The position numbers were made by a program, and so were the translations under genes. From Ahaetulla prasina (Eukaryota; Chordata; Lepidosauria; Squamata; Colubridae), in the NCBI RefSeq assembly GCF_028640845.1, contig NC_080540.1:280379524-280443523 (forward strand): a stretch of DNA of 64,000 nt, given 5' to 3'. Positions 34,301-42,509 of this stretch are shown in pieces (positions within the stretch are counted from its first letter, which is position 1; each line of letters starts with the position of its first letter). Below the pieces are notes generated by a model. The model had not been told where the DNA came from and did no database searches. It saw nothing but the letters and a program-made list of their open reading frames with translations.

Positions 34301-37300
34301 AGGTTGCAGACCACTGCTCTAGATCAGGGTTGTCAAACTCACGTTGTCACAGCAGCACATGAAGAATTGGGACTTTCCCCCCCACATTTACTAAAGCAGG
34401 CATGGGCGTGGCCAGCGCATAACACATCCAGCCTGCAGGCTGGGAATTTCACAGCCCTGCTCAGGGGTGGGCTGCTGGGAGTTTGCAGGGGTTCGGGAGA
34501 ACCTCTAGCTAAGATTCTGTGCAATTCAGAGAACCCCCAAGTCCCACTCCTGGCTGGCCCCGCCCACCCCACCCTGTCCCTCTCAGGAGTCCCCATGCGG
34601 CCTGTTTTGGATGCAGGTAAGTGCAGGGACGCGGTGGCTCAGGGGCTAGGACGTTGAACTTGTCGATCGAAAGGTCGGCAGCTCAGCGGTTCGAATCCCT
34701 AGTGCTGCTGTGTAACAGGGTGAGCTCCCGTTACTTGTCCCAGCTTCTGCCAAGCTAGCAGTTTCAAAAGCACGTAAAAATGCAAGTAGGAAAAATAGGG
34801 ACCGCCTTCGGTGGGAAGGTAACAGCGTTCCGTGCACCTTTGGCATTGAGTCATTCCGGCCACATGACCACGGAGACGTCTTCGGACAGCGCTGGCTCTT
34901 TGGCTTTGAAACGGAGATGAGCACCGCCCCCTAGAGTTGGGAACGACTAGCATGTATGTGCGAGGGGAACCTTTACCTTTACCTAAGTGCAGGGTGCACG
35001 TGGAGGCTTGGGGAGGTCAAAAAACGGGCCTATCAGAAATTCAGGAAGGCCGGATATGGGCCCGTTTCTGGCCTCCAGAGGGCCTCCGGAGCCTGGGGAA
35101 GCCGTTTTCGCCCTCCCGGAGGCTCAAAGAAAGCCTCCAAAGCCCAGGGAGGGCAAAAATGCCCCCCCCCGTCATGGTGCAGGAGGCTGACTAGGCCACG
35201 CCCACCATGGCCACGCCCACCCAGCAACTGGGTAGAGAACCCCTTGCTAAAAAAATTTAAGTCGATCACTGGCCCTGCTGTAGAATGCAGCCCCTCCCTC
35301 CTGGGAATCCAGACTACATTCCACCCAGTATGTATTTATTTGGTTAATTGTTTATATTTCTATATTGCTAAACCATCAACCTTTTATCCCAGCACTGGTT
35401 TACCCCACTGATGAGAAGACCCTGAGCTCTCAGGTGAAGGACACAGCTATGCAAAAGAATTTTGCTTGTGCTTCCCATACCCAACTCCTTTGCTCTGGCC
35501 ACTGGCAAGGATATTCTTTCTGCATCAGATTTGCCATGCCCAAGGTGTAGTAGATTGTCACAAGGATGCTCAAAATGGTTCCTTTCTCCTCTAAGGATGC
35601 CGGAGGAGTATCACCTCTTAGGGAGAGGAGGATATATTTTGCTGAATTTGCATGGTGCATAGCTTGACACGGAAGACCTGGAATAATTCATAAAATGAGT
35701 GAACAAAAGTAGATAGAAGCACAGAGTTGTTTGTCCTATCAAAACGTTCAATGAATTGGCTTGGGTTTTAGTACTGTATGGCTTTTTTATGGGTCTTAGT
35801 CAGAAGTGGGTTTCAGCAGGTTCTCTCCAGTTCTGGAGAACCAGTAGTCGAAATTTTGAGTAGTTCGGAGAACCGGTAGTAAAAATTCTGACTGGCCCCG
35901 CCCCCCATCTATTCTCTGCTTCCCGAGTCCCAGCTGATCGGGAGGAGATGGGGATTTTTGCAGTTACCTTCCCCTGGAGTGGAGTGGGAATGGAGATCTT
36001 ACAGTATCCTTCCCCTGCCACACCCACCGAGCCATGCCACGCCCACCAAGGCACACCCACAGAACCGGTAGTAAAAAAATTTGAAACCCACCACTGGTCT
36101 TATTATTGTATGCCAGTATATACTGCACGAGTCAAAAAAAGGGGGCTGTGAAAATATCTACAGACCCCTCACATCCTGGACATAAATTGTTTCAAATCCT
36201 ACCCTCAAAACGACGCTATAGAGCACTGCACACCAGAACAACTAGACACAAGGACAGTTTTTCCCTGAATGCCATCACTCTGCTAAACAAATAATTCCCA
36301 CAACATTGTCAAATAATTTACTAAGACTGTAATACTATTCTTCTTCTCTTCCTTCCTATTACTTATCTCCTCCCGCTTATGACTATAACCTTGTTGCTTT
36401 TATCTTTATGATTTATATTGTTTTATTTAGTTTCCTAGTATGATTTGATTGCTTATTTAGTAACCTATGACTATCACTAAGTGTTATATCTTATGATTCT
36501 TGATGAATGTATTTTTTTCTTTTTAAGTACACTGAGAACATATGCACCAAAGAGAAATTCCTTGTGTGTCCAACACTTGGCCAGTAAGGAATTCTATTCT
36601 ATTCTAGTCTAGTCTAGTCTAGTCTAGTCTAGTCTAGTCTAGTCTAGTCTATTCTAGTCTATTCTATTCTAGTCTAGTCTAGTCTAGTCTTTGATGAAAT
36701 TATAAAATAGTCACTAGGTGGCAGGATTTCAACAGCCAGGTATTTCTTTCTAACTCCAGCAGTAAAACCCCTGGAATGATCACTGCTGAATGATCACTGC
36801 TACGCATTTGGAAACATGCACTCCAATCATCAATCTAGTAATTTTCTCTCTTGGTTAAGGTGCAGTTATTTAGATTTCAGGATCTGGGTTGCTGACTGGT
36901 TGTTCTCCCTTCCCTGTTATTTTTCCTTCTCAATGTCTATTCTTGGAGTTGCCTGCACCTTTCTTCTTCTTCTCCTCCTCTGTTGCTCTTGGGAGTGACT
37001 CATCTTAGTTGATGCTTGCTAATTTAAAAAACTTCTCTTAACATCGGGGGATTGTTGTTTTCTTCCACCGCTATCCTTGCAAAATGTCCCCGTTCCTTAT
37101 AAAGTGGTGAGAGGCGATTGGTGATGTTATTCAACTCTGATTCTAGGGTGAGATTTGAGAATACTCAAATCAAAGTTGTTCATTGCCTACAGTCTGCAGG
37201 TCTTCTACCATTGGCTATTGGTAAGAGGGGAATCTGATATTTGTCCGGAGTGGTAATGTGCATTTGTTTTTGGTTTATAATATTGATCCTCAGCAAATGT

Positions 37301-38711
37301 ATTTAGTTTTCATACCTACTAAAGTTGCAGGCTAAAGACCATAGCTAATGGGCATTAGATATTAATTAACTTCCCTGATTGATTGATTGATTATGTACCA
37401 TTAAGTCATTTTAAATGACTATGAAGATTCTCAATCATCTAGGTCATGGTTGTCCCAAAGGTGCTTTTTTCAAGAAGCAACGTGACTGAAGCAGGGGTGA
37501 AATGTAAAATTTGTTACTAACAGTTCTGTGGGCGTGGCTTGGTTGGGGATGAGATAATGTGAGTGGGTGAGCGTGGCCAACTTTTTTTTTTTACTTTTAA
37601 AAGCATTTTTTCTACAATCTCTTTGGCCGAAGAGGTTGTAGAAAAAATGCTTTTAAAGGGTTCTGACGATCCCAGCTGAGCTGTGCAATCATCAGAGGCT
37701 CTTTTTTCCCAACTTTTAAAAGCATTTTTTTCGGCTGAAGAAAAGATGCTTTTAAAAGTAAAAAGGGCCACCTCTGATGATTGCGCGGCTCAGCTGGCAT
37801 GGGCAGTGGGGGGGGCAGGGATTTTTCCTACCGGTTCTCCGAACCACCTGGTGCCATCACTACCTGATCAGGTGATCTGGTCTGAACCAGGAGCATTTCA
37901 CCCCTGGACTGAAGAAGGAAAAAAAAAACCCCAAAAGTCTAGATGCGTCTTGAAAAAAGTACTTTTTAAGTCATTTTCAACTCCTAGTGGCCACATAGAG
38001 CCAGTTTGGTCCAGTGGTTAAAGCATCAGGCTAGAAATCAGGAAACTATGAATTCTAGTCCCATCTTAGGCAGGAAACCTTTGGGTCAGCCACTCTCTCT
38101 CAGCCCAACCCATCTCACAGGGTTGTTATTGTGGAGAATATTGTGAGAAGGAAGGCTTATTAGGAATGTTCATTATCTTGAGTTATTTATAAAAATAATA
38201 AAGTAGGAATAAAAATAAAATAAAAATAGATCAACCATTATTTGGTCAATTGCTATGTGTTAAAGCAGGGGTATCAAACTCGACTTAATTGAGGACTGCA
38301 TCACGGCTGTGTTTGACCTGGGGAGGCATGGTGGGTGTGGCCATGTCGAGGGCGCCTGTCGTGGCCCAAGCACTCTGCCAGCAAAACGGACCCCTGCGCT
38401 CTGTTTCCGGCTGCGACAGCTTCCTGCAATCCTCTGCCAGTGAAAATGGAGCCCGGGGAGGGTCGCATGTGGCCGTTGACCCCATGGTCCAGATCTAAGC
38501 ACCCCGTGGGCCGATTCTGGCCCAGGGGCCTTGAGTTTGACACCCCTGTGTTAAAGGCAAGGTAATGTTGCCAGGATAGGAGGAAAATGGCAATTCTTGA
38601 AATATATCAGAAAGGGGATGCTATTGGTAATTCAGTGGGCTATTGCGATAGAAAGTATTAATAGTTACTATTTGGCACAAGTAATATTAATATATATATA
38701 TATATATATAT

Positions 38712-38742
<31 letters not shown>

Positions 38743-38752
38743 GGGTTACTGC

Positions 38753-38794
<42 letters not shown>

Positions 38795-41700
38795 GGTTAC
38801 TGCACAAAAAATATAGGAAATCACTGTTTTTTGTTTTTGTTTTTCTCTTTCCTCATTTTAATTCCTTCTTATTCTTTTCCTTCCCTTTTTTCCTTCCCTT
38901 TATTTATATTTGCATTCTATATTAAGATTTTTTTAAAATAAATATATATTTATAAAAAAAGAAAGGGGATGCTGTAGCTGACATTAAAAGGAATTGTCGT
39001 GTCCCACTCCTCCTCTGACGGCCGGGTCGGGGAAGTCCGTATCAAGCATGCCTCTGCAGCTTTGCCAAAGTTCTGTCAGAGTTCTCAGGGCAGGCAGGAG
39101 ACCAGGATGTGACTTCAGCAATCCAATTTAGACTTTGCCTGACTCAAAGAATGCCAGAAAGCAGATCCTTTATATAGGCCATGGGGTGTGGCTCCATGAC
39201 TCAGCACTTATCCAGGCCTGCCCCTCCCTTCCTTTTGCTGACGTCGTCTCTCCACTCTCCAGAAGCGTGGGTCCCTCCAGCCTCCAGCTGCTGGCAATTC
39301 CAGCTCGTGACTGGCTTCACACTCCCCAGGCTCACATGCTGTGGGGGAGGGGCCCAAGCTGCTCCGTTTGTCCGGGCATGATGCCAGGACCGGGGGCTGG
39401 AGGCATGCCAAGACATTCTTCTGTACTATCAGTGTCTGGCAGGAGATGAGAGGGGCCCGGCTGCGGAGAGGGGGGCAAGCGAGGCACAACAGGAATGAAA
39501 TCAGGAGTCTGGTAGCCCTTTTCTGACTGACATATTAAAAAGCATAAGCTTTTGTGCAACTCATGAATGATTGTAGCTTTTAATAAAGTACGTTGCTTGG
39601 GAAAGGGCCTGGCCTTAGGGGAACAGCATCCATAACGTTTTAGATTCCATTTTTCTGGAGGGTTCATGGCAAAAAAATGCCTTACCTTGTAGAGTAAGGT
39701 AGCCGTGAGCAAGATTGGCAAGAGCTTCTGCTAGTCTCCAATGCTGGTTTCCATAGATAATTCTAGTGAGGACTGTGCATTGCATAAGCTCCTTGCAGGC
39801 TTTATGTACCTGGAGAAGAACATTTATGTGGCTAATCTGTTATTCCAACTGTAACTACCTAACACACCCACCCACCCACAAATATTACTCAGTTTGGAGC
39901 TGAAACACAAACATTCCAATTCTGGTTATTTTCAAGACATAAATGATATGACAATTGCATTTATTTCTCACTTTTACTGAAACTAAGGTTGCAGCTTGCT
40001 TGGGTCAGTTTAAGTCTGCTCCTGTAAAAGGAACAGGGTTCAAACAAGTTGTGATGGCTAAGATTTTGTCTTCTTTGACCACTTCCTCACATACCATGGT
40101 CAACCCTATAAGGGCTGGATGGCATATAAATCTTGGTTGTGCCTTCATTCCACTCTCATTTAAATATAGAAACACTGATTTGGAAGAGATTCTTCATTGT
40201 AATACATAGTCCAGACCAGCGTTTTTCAACCCCGTAAACTTCAACTCCCACAATTCCCTAGCTACTTCAGCTTCAACCAAAACAATACAAGAGCATACAA
40301 TAGATACAAACCAGAGATGGGTTTCAGCAGGTTCTGACCAGTTCTGGAGAACCGGTAGTGGACATTTGGAGTAGTTCGGAGAACCAGTAGTAAAAATTCT
40401 GACTGGCCCCGCCCCCATCTATTCTCTGCCTCCCAGCTGATCAGAAGGAAATGGGGATTTAGCAGTAACCTTCCCCTGGAGTTGGGAGGGAATGGAGATT
40501 TTACAGTATTTTCCCCCGCCATGCCCACCAAGCCATGCCCACCAAGCCATGCCACACCCACAGAACTGGTAGTAAATTGAAACCCACCCCAGCTACAAAC
40601 GCATGGTAAACTGATCCAAACTAGACTGCAGAAAATACGACTTCAGTAATAGAGTTGTCAACGCCTGGAATGCACTACCCGGCTCTGTGTTTCTTCCCCA
40701 AATCCTCAAAACTTTTACCTTAGACTGTCTACTGCAGCCCTCACCCCATTCCTAAGGGGTCTGAAAGGGGCGTGCATAAATGCACCTGTGTGCCTACTGT
40801 CCCTGTCCTCATCTTTTCTTTTATTCATACCCTTTACATGGGTTTATAATTATGTTTACACTTGTATCTGTCATAAAATACATGCTTGATGAAAATAAAT
40901 AAATAAAATAGTATGGCAAATTCTGAGCTGGCTAGGGAATTCTGAGAGTTGAAGTCCACTTATCTTAGAGTTGCCAGGGTTGAAAAAACTAGACACTAAA
41001 CTCCTATCCTCAAATGCCCTGAGAATGCACCTTCTTGATGCTAAGAAGCTGGCTTTCTCGTGGTCCAGTTTCCTTTCACTACACTGAAGTGCATGTTAAA
41101 AGTGTTTTTTCCACTACAGCAATAAAATTGTGAAATGTATGCTGCCTTGCAGACTTTTTAGAGCAAATACTGTAGATTAGATAGCCGCCATCTGGGTGTT
41201 GCCAGAGATGTGATTATACCCGAGGTGTAACTTGGTGACAGTAACAAAAAAGAAGGCAGCCAACTTCAGAGGGGCTGGGAACTGGGGAGTCCTTTAGCAC
41301 AGCCACCAGTACCTTGGCACAGAACCACCATATACACTACAGAATCTGGTTGGAGTTTATGACTTGGATGAAGAAATTGATGAAGGCCATCCCTTTTGCT
41401 GATACAAGGGAAGTGGTTTGCGTATCCTTTAAATTAGTAGTGGGGAAATGACCAAGGAGGATCTTCAAAACTGGAAGCTTTAAAAATATAGACTGGAGGC
41501 TAAAACATACAAAGTACGGTTGCAGATATTGGGTATGTCAAGTTTAATGAGAAGAAGGACTAGGGGTGGCATGATAGCAGTGTCCCAATATTTAAGGGGC
41601 TGCCACAAAGAAGAGGGGAGTCAGTCAACCTAGTCTCCAAAGCACCTGAGGGCAGGACAATGAATAGAAACTAAGCAAGGAGAGAGAAGCAACCTAGAAC

Positions 41701-42347
41701 TAAGGAGAAATTTCCTGATAGTTAGAACAATTAATCAGTGGAACGACTTGTCTCCAGAAGTTGTGGGTGCTCCAACACTGAAGGTTTTTAGAAAGAGATT
41801 AGACAACCTTCACCTGAAATGGGATAGAGTTTCCCGCTTGAGCAAAGGGTTGGACCAGAAGACCTCCAAGGTCCCTTCCAACTGTTATTCTGTTACAGGA
41901 GCAAGTAGGGTGTGTATACAGAGATACAATTAAGAAGGTTTTCGTCCATCTTGACATTCATCCTGAGTTTTTGGATTATCTTGGGGGCACTTCTGACCCA
42001 GAAGAAATTTGAACTCAGGTGAACTCAGTAGGGAGAAGTCCTAGAGAGGTCTAAGACCAGGTGTTATATTTTAAAGAATTTATAGATAACACCTGCATTT
42101 CTTGGCACAGTCGGAGCATACGTTGAAAGTGATACCTTAAGGTGTTTCTGTTGTACCGCTATTACATTTATAGCAACTCATTACTTTCCCTCTCCACACA
42201 GCTATGGAAGCAAATGCATCAACATACCTCTTTTTCTTCAGCAAACCTTTCTGCTCTTTTCTGTGCTTCTATCAGCTTAGCTGCTGGAGGGGCCATCAGC
42301 TGAACCCATATTTCTTGATCTTCCCCATCGGTATCCCTTATATCCAT
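22252..42347 (-). CDS. TTC23L: TTC23L, tetratricopeptide repeat protein 23-like, nine coding exons
   Basis: A TPR-repeat protein; the paralogue TTC23 is linked to cilia, and a cell role for TTC23L is not well defined. Exons, 5' to 3': 42228-42347 (from the ATG), 39686-39809, 35515-35677, 32085-32210, 27785-27962, 24864-24972, 23667-23794, 22756-22905, 22252-22338. All phases close to give 394 codons and a TAA. Family hallmarks: [83 protein letters not shown]. One intron (32211-35514) is AT-AC with U12 signals; the others are GT-AG. The ATG at 42347 follows an in-frame TGA if the exon extends upstream, so it is the likely start. Syntenic between RAD1 and RAI14. A further 5' non-coding exon is likely. 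Confidence 0.92.
22390..22465. mobile_element. Half of a palindromic MITE
   Basis: Right arm only: GGCTGAGGAACTCTGGGAG through GGTTGGAGACCCCTG. Confidence 0.65.
22756..22905 (-). CDS. TTC23L: TTC23L coding exon 8
   Basis: Acceptor TTTCTTTCAG, donor AAG/GTAATT, 50 codons. Encodes [14 protein letters not shown], then [20 protein letters not shown] and REAYQLLSK. Confidence 0.92.
23300..23460. mobile_element. Palindromic hAT-type MITE
   Basis: In a TTC23L intron. Arms CAGAGGTCTTCAAACTTGGC and GCCAAGTTTGAAGACCTCTG; flanks CCCCAGGG and CCCCAAGG (one mismatch). A short extra stretch sits in the left arm. Confidence 0.8.
23667..23794 (-). CDS. TTC23L: TTC23L coding exon 7
   Basis: Acceptor TGTTTCTAG, donor AAG/GTAATC. 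Encodes [20 protein letters not shown] through [10 protein letters not shown]. Confidence 0.92.
23994..24128. mobile_element. Palindromic hAT-type MITE
   Basis: In a TTC23L intron. Arms CAGGGGTCTCCAACCTTGGC and CCAAGGTTGGAGACCCCTG; perfect 8-bp duplication CTCTAGAT at 23986-23993 and 24129-24136. Confidence 0.92.
24150..24860. other. TTC23L intronic DNA, nothing recognised
   Basis: No exon-like frame with splice sites and no clear repeat apart from short AATT-rich runs near 24840. Confidence 0.45.
24864..24972 (-). CDS. TTC23L: TTC23L coding exon 6
   Basis: Acceptor TTTGCTTTAG, donor CTG/GTAATT. Encodes [20 protein letters not shown], then [16 protein letters not shown]; a TPR unit. Confidence 0.92.
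25097..25458. mobile_element. hAT-type MITE inside the SINE
   Basis: Ends CAGTGGTGGGATTCAAAT and TGAATCCGACCACTG; perfect 8-bp duplication TTTACAGC at 25089-25096 and 25459-25466. Confidence 0.92.
25622..25771 (-). mobile_element. Short LINE 3' end (probably L1-like) inside the Sauria SINE
   Basis: 150-bp insertion whose minus strand ends in an AATAAAAACTTG and A-rich tail. 15-bp target duplication CCAACCTAGCAGTTT at 25607-25621 and 25772-25786. The LINE class is inferred from poly(A) and TSD length. Confidence 0.8.
25963..26457. mobile_element. Composite hAT-type MITE inside the Sauria SINE
   Basis: Ends CAGAAGTGGGTTTCAGTAGG and TTGAAACCCACCACTG; 8-bp duplication ACTAGCAC at 25955-25962 and 26458-26465. 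The interior (from about 26009) matches 27262-27683, including a different family's 3' part and a second complete MITE (26173-26457). Confidence 0.88.
26987..27698. mobile_element. hAT-type element ('CAGGGGTGTCAAACTC' family) hosting a MITE
   Basis: Left end CAGGATGTCAAACTCAAGGC, right end GTTAGACACCGCTG. Flanks ATCTAGAA (26979-26986) and ATCTAGAG (27699-27706), 7 of 8 matching. Contains the MITE 27417-27683. Confidence 0.87.
27417..27683. mobile_element. hAT-type MITE ('CAGTGGTGGGTTTC' family), nested
   Basis: Ends CAGAGGTGGGTTTCAGCAGG and TTGAAACCCACCACTG; perfect 8-bp duplication AGTTAGAC at 27409-27416 and 27684-27691. Confidence 0.92.
27785..27962 (-). CDS. TTC23L: TTC23L coding exon 5
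   Basis: Acceptor TGTCCCTAG, donor CAG/GTAAAG. Encodes [20 protein letters not shown], then [20 protein letters not shown] and SISYALQ. Confidence 0.92.
28735..29110. mobile_element. Degraded 'AGTCCTCGACTTAC'-type MITE region
   Basis: Contains CCCTTAGCAACCATGTGAAG, CACTTAATGACTGTCACG and TTATGACCACAATTG boxes of the family. The ends are too eroded to bound. Confidence 0.45.
29645..30252 (+). mobile_element. Retroviral/gypsy-type LTR (plus)
   Basis: Begins TGTTGTGGCCCGCC and ends in GAGCCTGACA. Promoter-like GGGAATAAAAGAGGAGCG at about 29959 and polyadenylation-like TTAATAAAAAGG at about 30148. No matching target duplication was seen, so the right boundary is uncertain. No internal genes adjoin, so it may be a solo LTR. 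Antisense to TTC23L. Confidence 0.6.
30215..30478 (+). repeat. Inverted duplication, left arm
   Basis: Runs from ACTCAGCATGTCTTT through CACATAAAATTGATTCAGGG, CTTTCTATCTGTAGAGAAAG and CTGCCCAAGAACTTAGGCCC into a GAACCTATGGCAC element. Its reverse complement is at 33524-33790. Confidence 0.85.
30560..30922. mobile_element. hAT-type element ('GATGGCTAACCTTC' family)
   Basis: Left end CAGTGATGGCTAACC, right end ATAGGTTCGCCATCACGG; perfect 8-bp duplication CCTTAGGG at 30552-30559 and 30923-30930. Confidence 0.85.
30935..31306. mobile_element. 'AGTCCTCGACTTAC'-type MITE
   Basis: Contains ATTGAGCCCAAAATTTCC, CTGCAGTTGTTAAGG, and the right end GTTGTAAGCCAAGGATATA. An L2-like 3' fragment follows directly. 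Confidence 0.65.
31308..31748 (+). mobile_element. Short L2-like 3' element
   Basis: Starts CGGGACCGCCTGCTGC. Encodes the LINE C-terminus [20 protein letters not shown] and ends in the GGGCGGTATAAAA(AAAT)n tail. 5' truncated at the same point as the copy at 46580. Confidence 0.85.
31753..31991. mobile_element. hAT-type MITE ('CAGTGGTGGGTTTC' family)
   Basis: Ends CAGTAGTGGGTTTCAAAT and TGAAACCCACCTCTG; interior GGTTCTGTGGGCGTGGCTTG. No matching duplication; the left flank is the A-rich L2 tail. Confidence 0.75.
32085..32210 (-). CDS. TTC23L: TTC23L coding exon 4 (begins after a U12-type AC acceptor)
   Basis: Preceded by TTCCTTGACTTTTCTAC; donor CAG/GTAAGC. The first T completes GAT, giving [21 protein letters not shown], the same length as the family. 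Confidence 0.88.
32215..33130. other. TTC23L intronic DNA, mostly unrecognised
   Basis: Apart from the branch-point region at its left edge (32219-32227), no exon or clear repeat was seen. Confidence 0.4.
33139..33613. mobile_element. hAT-type element with nested MITE
   Basis: Left end CAGTGAGAGTTAACC, right end ATAGGTTCGCCATCATGG; perfect 8-bp duplication GCCTAAGT at 33131-33138 and 33614-33621. A CAGTGGTGGGTTGC...AGAACCCACTCCTG MITE lies at about 33371-33526. Confidence 0.85.
33524..33790 (-). repeat. Inverted duplication, right arm
   Basis: Reverse complement of 30215-30478, with a ~13-nt indel near 33700 and scattered mismatches. Lies in the U12-type intron, on the other side of TTC23L exon 4. 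Confidence 0.85.
33934..34316. mobile_element. Palindromic hAT-type MITE split by a SINE
   Basis: Arms CAAGGGTCTGCAACCTTGGC and GCCAAGGTTGCAGACCACTG; perfect duplication CTCTAGAT at 33926-33933 and 34317-34324. A tRNA-derived SINE (minus, about 33992-34258) sits at the palindrome centre. Confidence 0.9.
33992..34258 (-). mobile_element. tRNA-derived SINE with L2-like tail
   Basis: Minus strand: head GCCGGTTTAGCTCAGGCTGG, B-box-like GGTTCGAGCC, body ACCCAGATTGTTGGGG, tail CGCCCTGAGTCTTCGGAG and GAAGGGCGGGG. The tail matches the L2-like LINE here, its likely mobilising partner. Confidence 0.85.
34462..35271. mobile_element. hAT-type MITE ('CAGGGGTGGGCTTC' family) hosting a Sauria SINE
   Basis: Ends CAGGGGTGGGCTGCTGGG and TTTAAGTCGATCACTG; perfect 8-bp duplication GCCCTGCT at 34454-34461 and 35272-35279. 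Interrupted by 34629-34983. It lies within the remnant of a CAGGGTTGTCAAACTC element beginning at 34325. Confidence 0.9.
34629..34983 (+). mobile_element. Sauria-type SINE, intact
   Basis: Head ACGCGGTGGCTCAGGGGC, B-box GGTTCGAATCC, body TTACTTGTCCCAGCTTCTGC, GGAGATGAGCACCGCCCC, tail AACCTTTACCTTTACC. Perfect 11-bp duplication TAAGTGCAGGG at 34618-34628 and 34984-34994. Confidence 0.95.
35515..35677 (-). CDS. TTC23L: TTC23L coding exon 3 (ends at a U12-type donor)
   Basis: Acceptor TTATTCCAG. Encodes [20 protein letters not shown] through [17 protein letters not shown] and ends in GA. No credible GT donor in the right phase follows. The next bases are ATATCCTTG, the 5' splice site of an AT-AC U12 intron. 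Confidence 0.88.
35801..36096. mobile_element. hAT-type MITE ('CAGTGGTGGGTTTC' family)
   Basis: Ends CAGAAGTGGGTTTCAGCAGG and TTGAAACCCACCACTG. Flanks GTCTTAGT and GTCTTATT, 7 of 8 matching. Confidence 0.87.
36140..36590 (+). mobile_element. LINE 3' end resembling snake CR1/L3
   Basis: Encodes [20 protein letters not shown] and NAITLLNK then a stop. The 3' UTR ends AAATTCCTTGTGTGTCC and TTGGCCAGTAAGGAATTCT and runs straight into an ATTCT microsatellite, as described for snake CR1/L3 elements. Family assignment is inference. Confidence 0.6.
36588..36691. repeat. (ATTCT/AGTCT)n microsatellite at a LINE tail
   Basis: About twenty pentamers alternating between ATTCT and AGTCT blocks, directly after the LINE 3' end. 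Confidence 0.92.
36712..37480. other. TTC23L intronic DNA, no feature recognised
   Basis: No exon-like or transposon signature apart from a short GATT run near 37380. Confidence 0.4.
37492..37906. mobile_element. hAT-type MITE with internal hairpins
   Basis: Ends CAGGGGTGAAATGTAAAAT and GAGCATTTCACCCCTG; perfect 8-bp duplication GACTGAAG at 37484-37491 and 37907-37914. The interior has repeated inverted CTTTTAAAAGCATTTTT blocks. Confidence 0.93.
38266..38548. mobile_element. hAT-type element ('CAGGGGTGTCAAACTC' family)
   Basis: Ends CAGGGGTATCAAACTCGAC and TTGAGTTTGACACCCCTG; perfect 8-bp duplication TGTTAAAG at 38258-38265 and 38549-38556. Confidence 0.93.
38686..38815. repeat. (AT)n microsatellite with duplicated interruption
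   Basis: Two long AT tracts each followed by GTGGGTTACTGCA, so an (AT)n-plus-flank unit was duplicated in tandem. Confidence 0.9.
38995..39491 (-). mobile_element. Solo LTR with 5-bp target duplication
   Basis: 497-bp LTR; on the minus strand it starts TGTTGTGCCTCGC and ends GGGACACGACA. A TATATAAAGGATC promoter box lies at about 39170. Perfect 5-bp duplication GGAAT at 38990-38994 and 39492-39496. No internal region. It lies in a TTC23L intron in the gene's own orientation, about 190 bp from exon 2. Confidence 0.88.
39686..39809 (-). CDS. TTC23L: TTC23L coding exon 2
   Basis: Acceptor TTCTCCAG, donor CAAG/GTAAGG. Encodes [20 protein letters not shown], then [20 protein letters not shown]. 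Confidence 0.92.
40280..40911 (+). mobile_element. LINE 3' end (family of 56.6 kb), split by a MITE
   Basis: Contains the ORF end [14 protein letters not shown] and 3' UTR GGGGCGTGCATAAATGCACC and GTGCCTACTGTCCCTGTCC, with tail AATAAATAAATAAAATAG. Interrupted by 40312-40592. Confidence 0.7.
40312..40592. mobile_element. hAT-type MITE ('CAGTGGTGGGTTTC' family)
   Basis: Ends CAGAGATGGGTTTCAGCAGG and TTGAAACCCACCCCAG. Flanks ATACAAAC and CTACAAAC, 7 of 8 matching. Confidence 0.85.
41485..41905 (+). mobile_element. CR1 LINE 3' fragment
   Basis: Contains GGGGTGGCATGATAGCAGTG, CAGTGGAACGACTTGTCTCC and the tail GGTTGGACCAGAAGACCTCC, CTGTTATTCTG. Confidence 0.85.
42228..42347 (-). CDS. TTC23L: TTC23L coding exon 1 (start exon)
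   Basis: ATG at 42347-42345, donor GAG/GTATGT. Encodes [20 protein letters not shown] then [20 protein letters not shown], a charged N-terminal helix. An alternative reading starts the exon at 42375 after CTGAAG, but the pyrimidine tract is poor. Confidence 0.75.
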
Positions 42348-42509
42348 TTGCTCAGATTCAGTGTTTCCTTTGAGCCTTCAGTAAGTATGAAGCCTTTGGA
42401 ACTGACCTTGGGGAAGGCTGTTCATGGGGAAAGGAAGAGCAGGCATCAAGGAGGAACTTACAAAAACAATGGTGGAGTCTTGAGATAGAAAGAAATATGA
42501 GAAACAGGG

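Larger units (their letters stand above)
32211..35514 (-). other. TTC23L: U12-type AT-AC intron of TTC23L
   Basis: The donor ATATCCTT at 35514-35507 matches the minor-spliceosome 5' consensus in all eight positions. The branch motif TTCCTTGAC at 32227-32219 matches TTCCTTRAY, with the branch A at 32220, 10 nt before the exon. The intron ends in AC. Splicing this way gives an uninterrupted frame with no gap against the known protein. Seen in sequence; function inferred. Confidence 0.88.

Noticed and set aside
34629..34983. tRNA-gene-like A and B boxes (also at 25487, 33992, 51542, 58345)
   Set aside because: These are heads of tRNA-derived SINEs with TSDs and LINE-like tails, not tRNA genes.
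35440..35514. GT donors (CCA/GTGGCC, GGA/GTTGGG, TGG/GTATGG) after TTC23L exon 3
   Set aside because: Each gives a wrong phase or adds residues that break the alignment to the next exon, while the AT-AC pair fits exactly.
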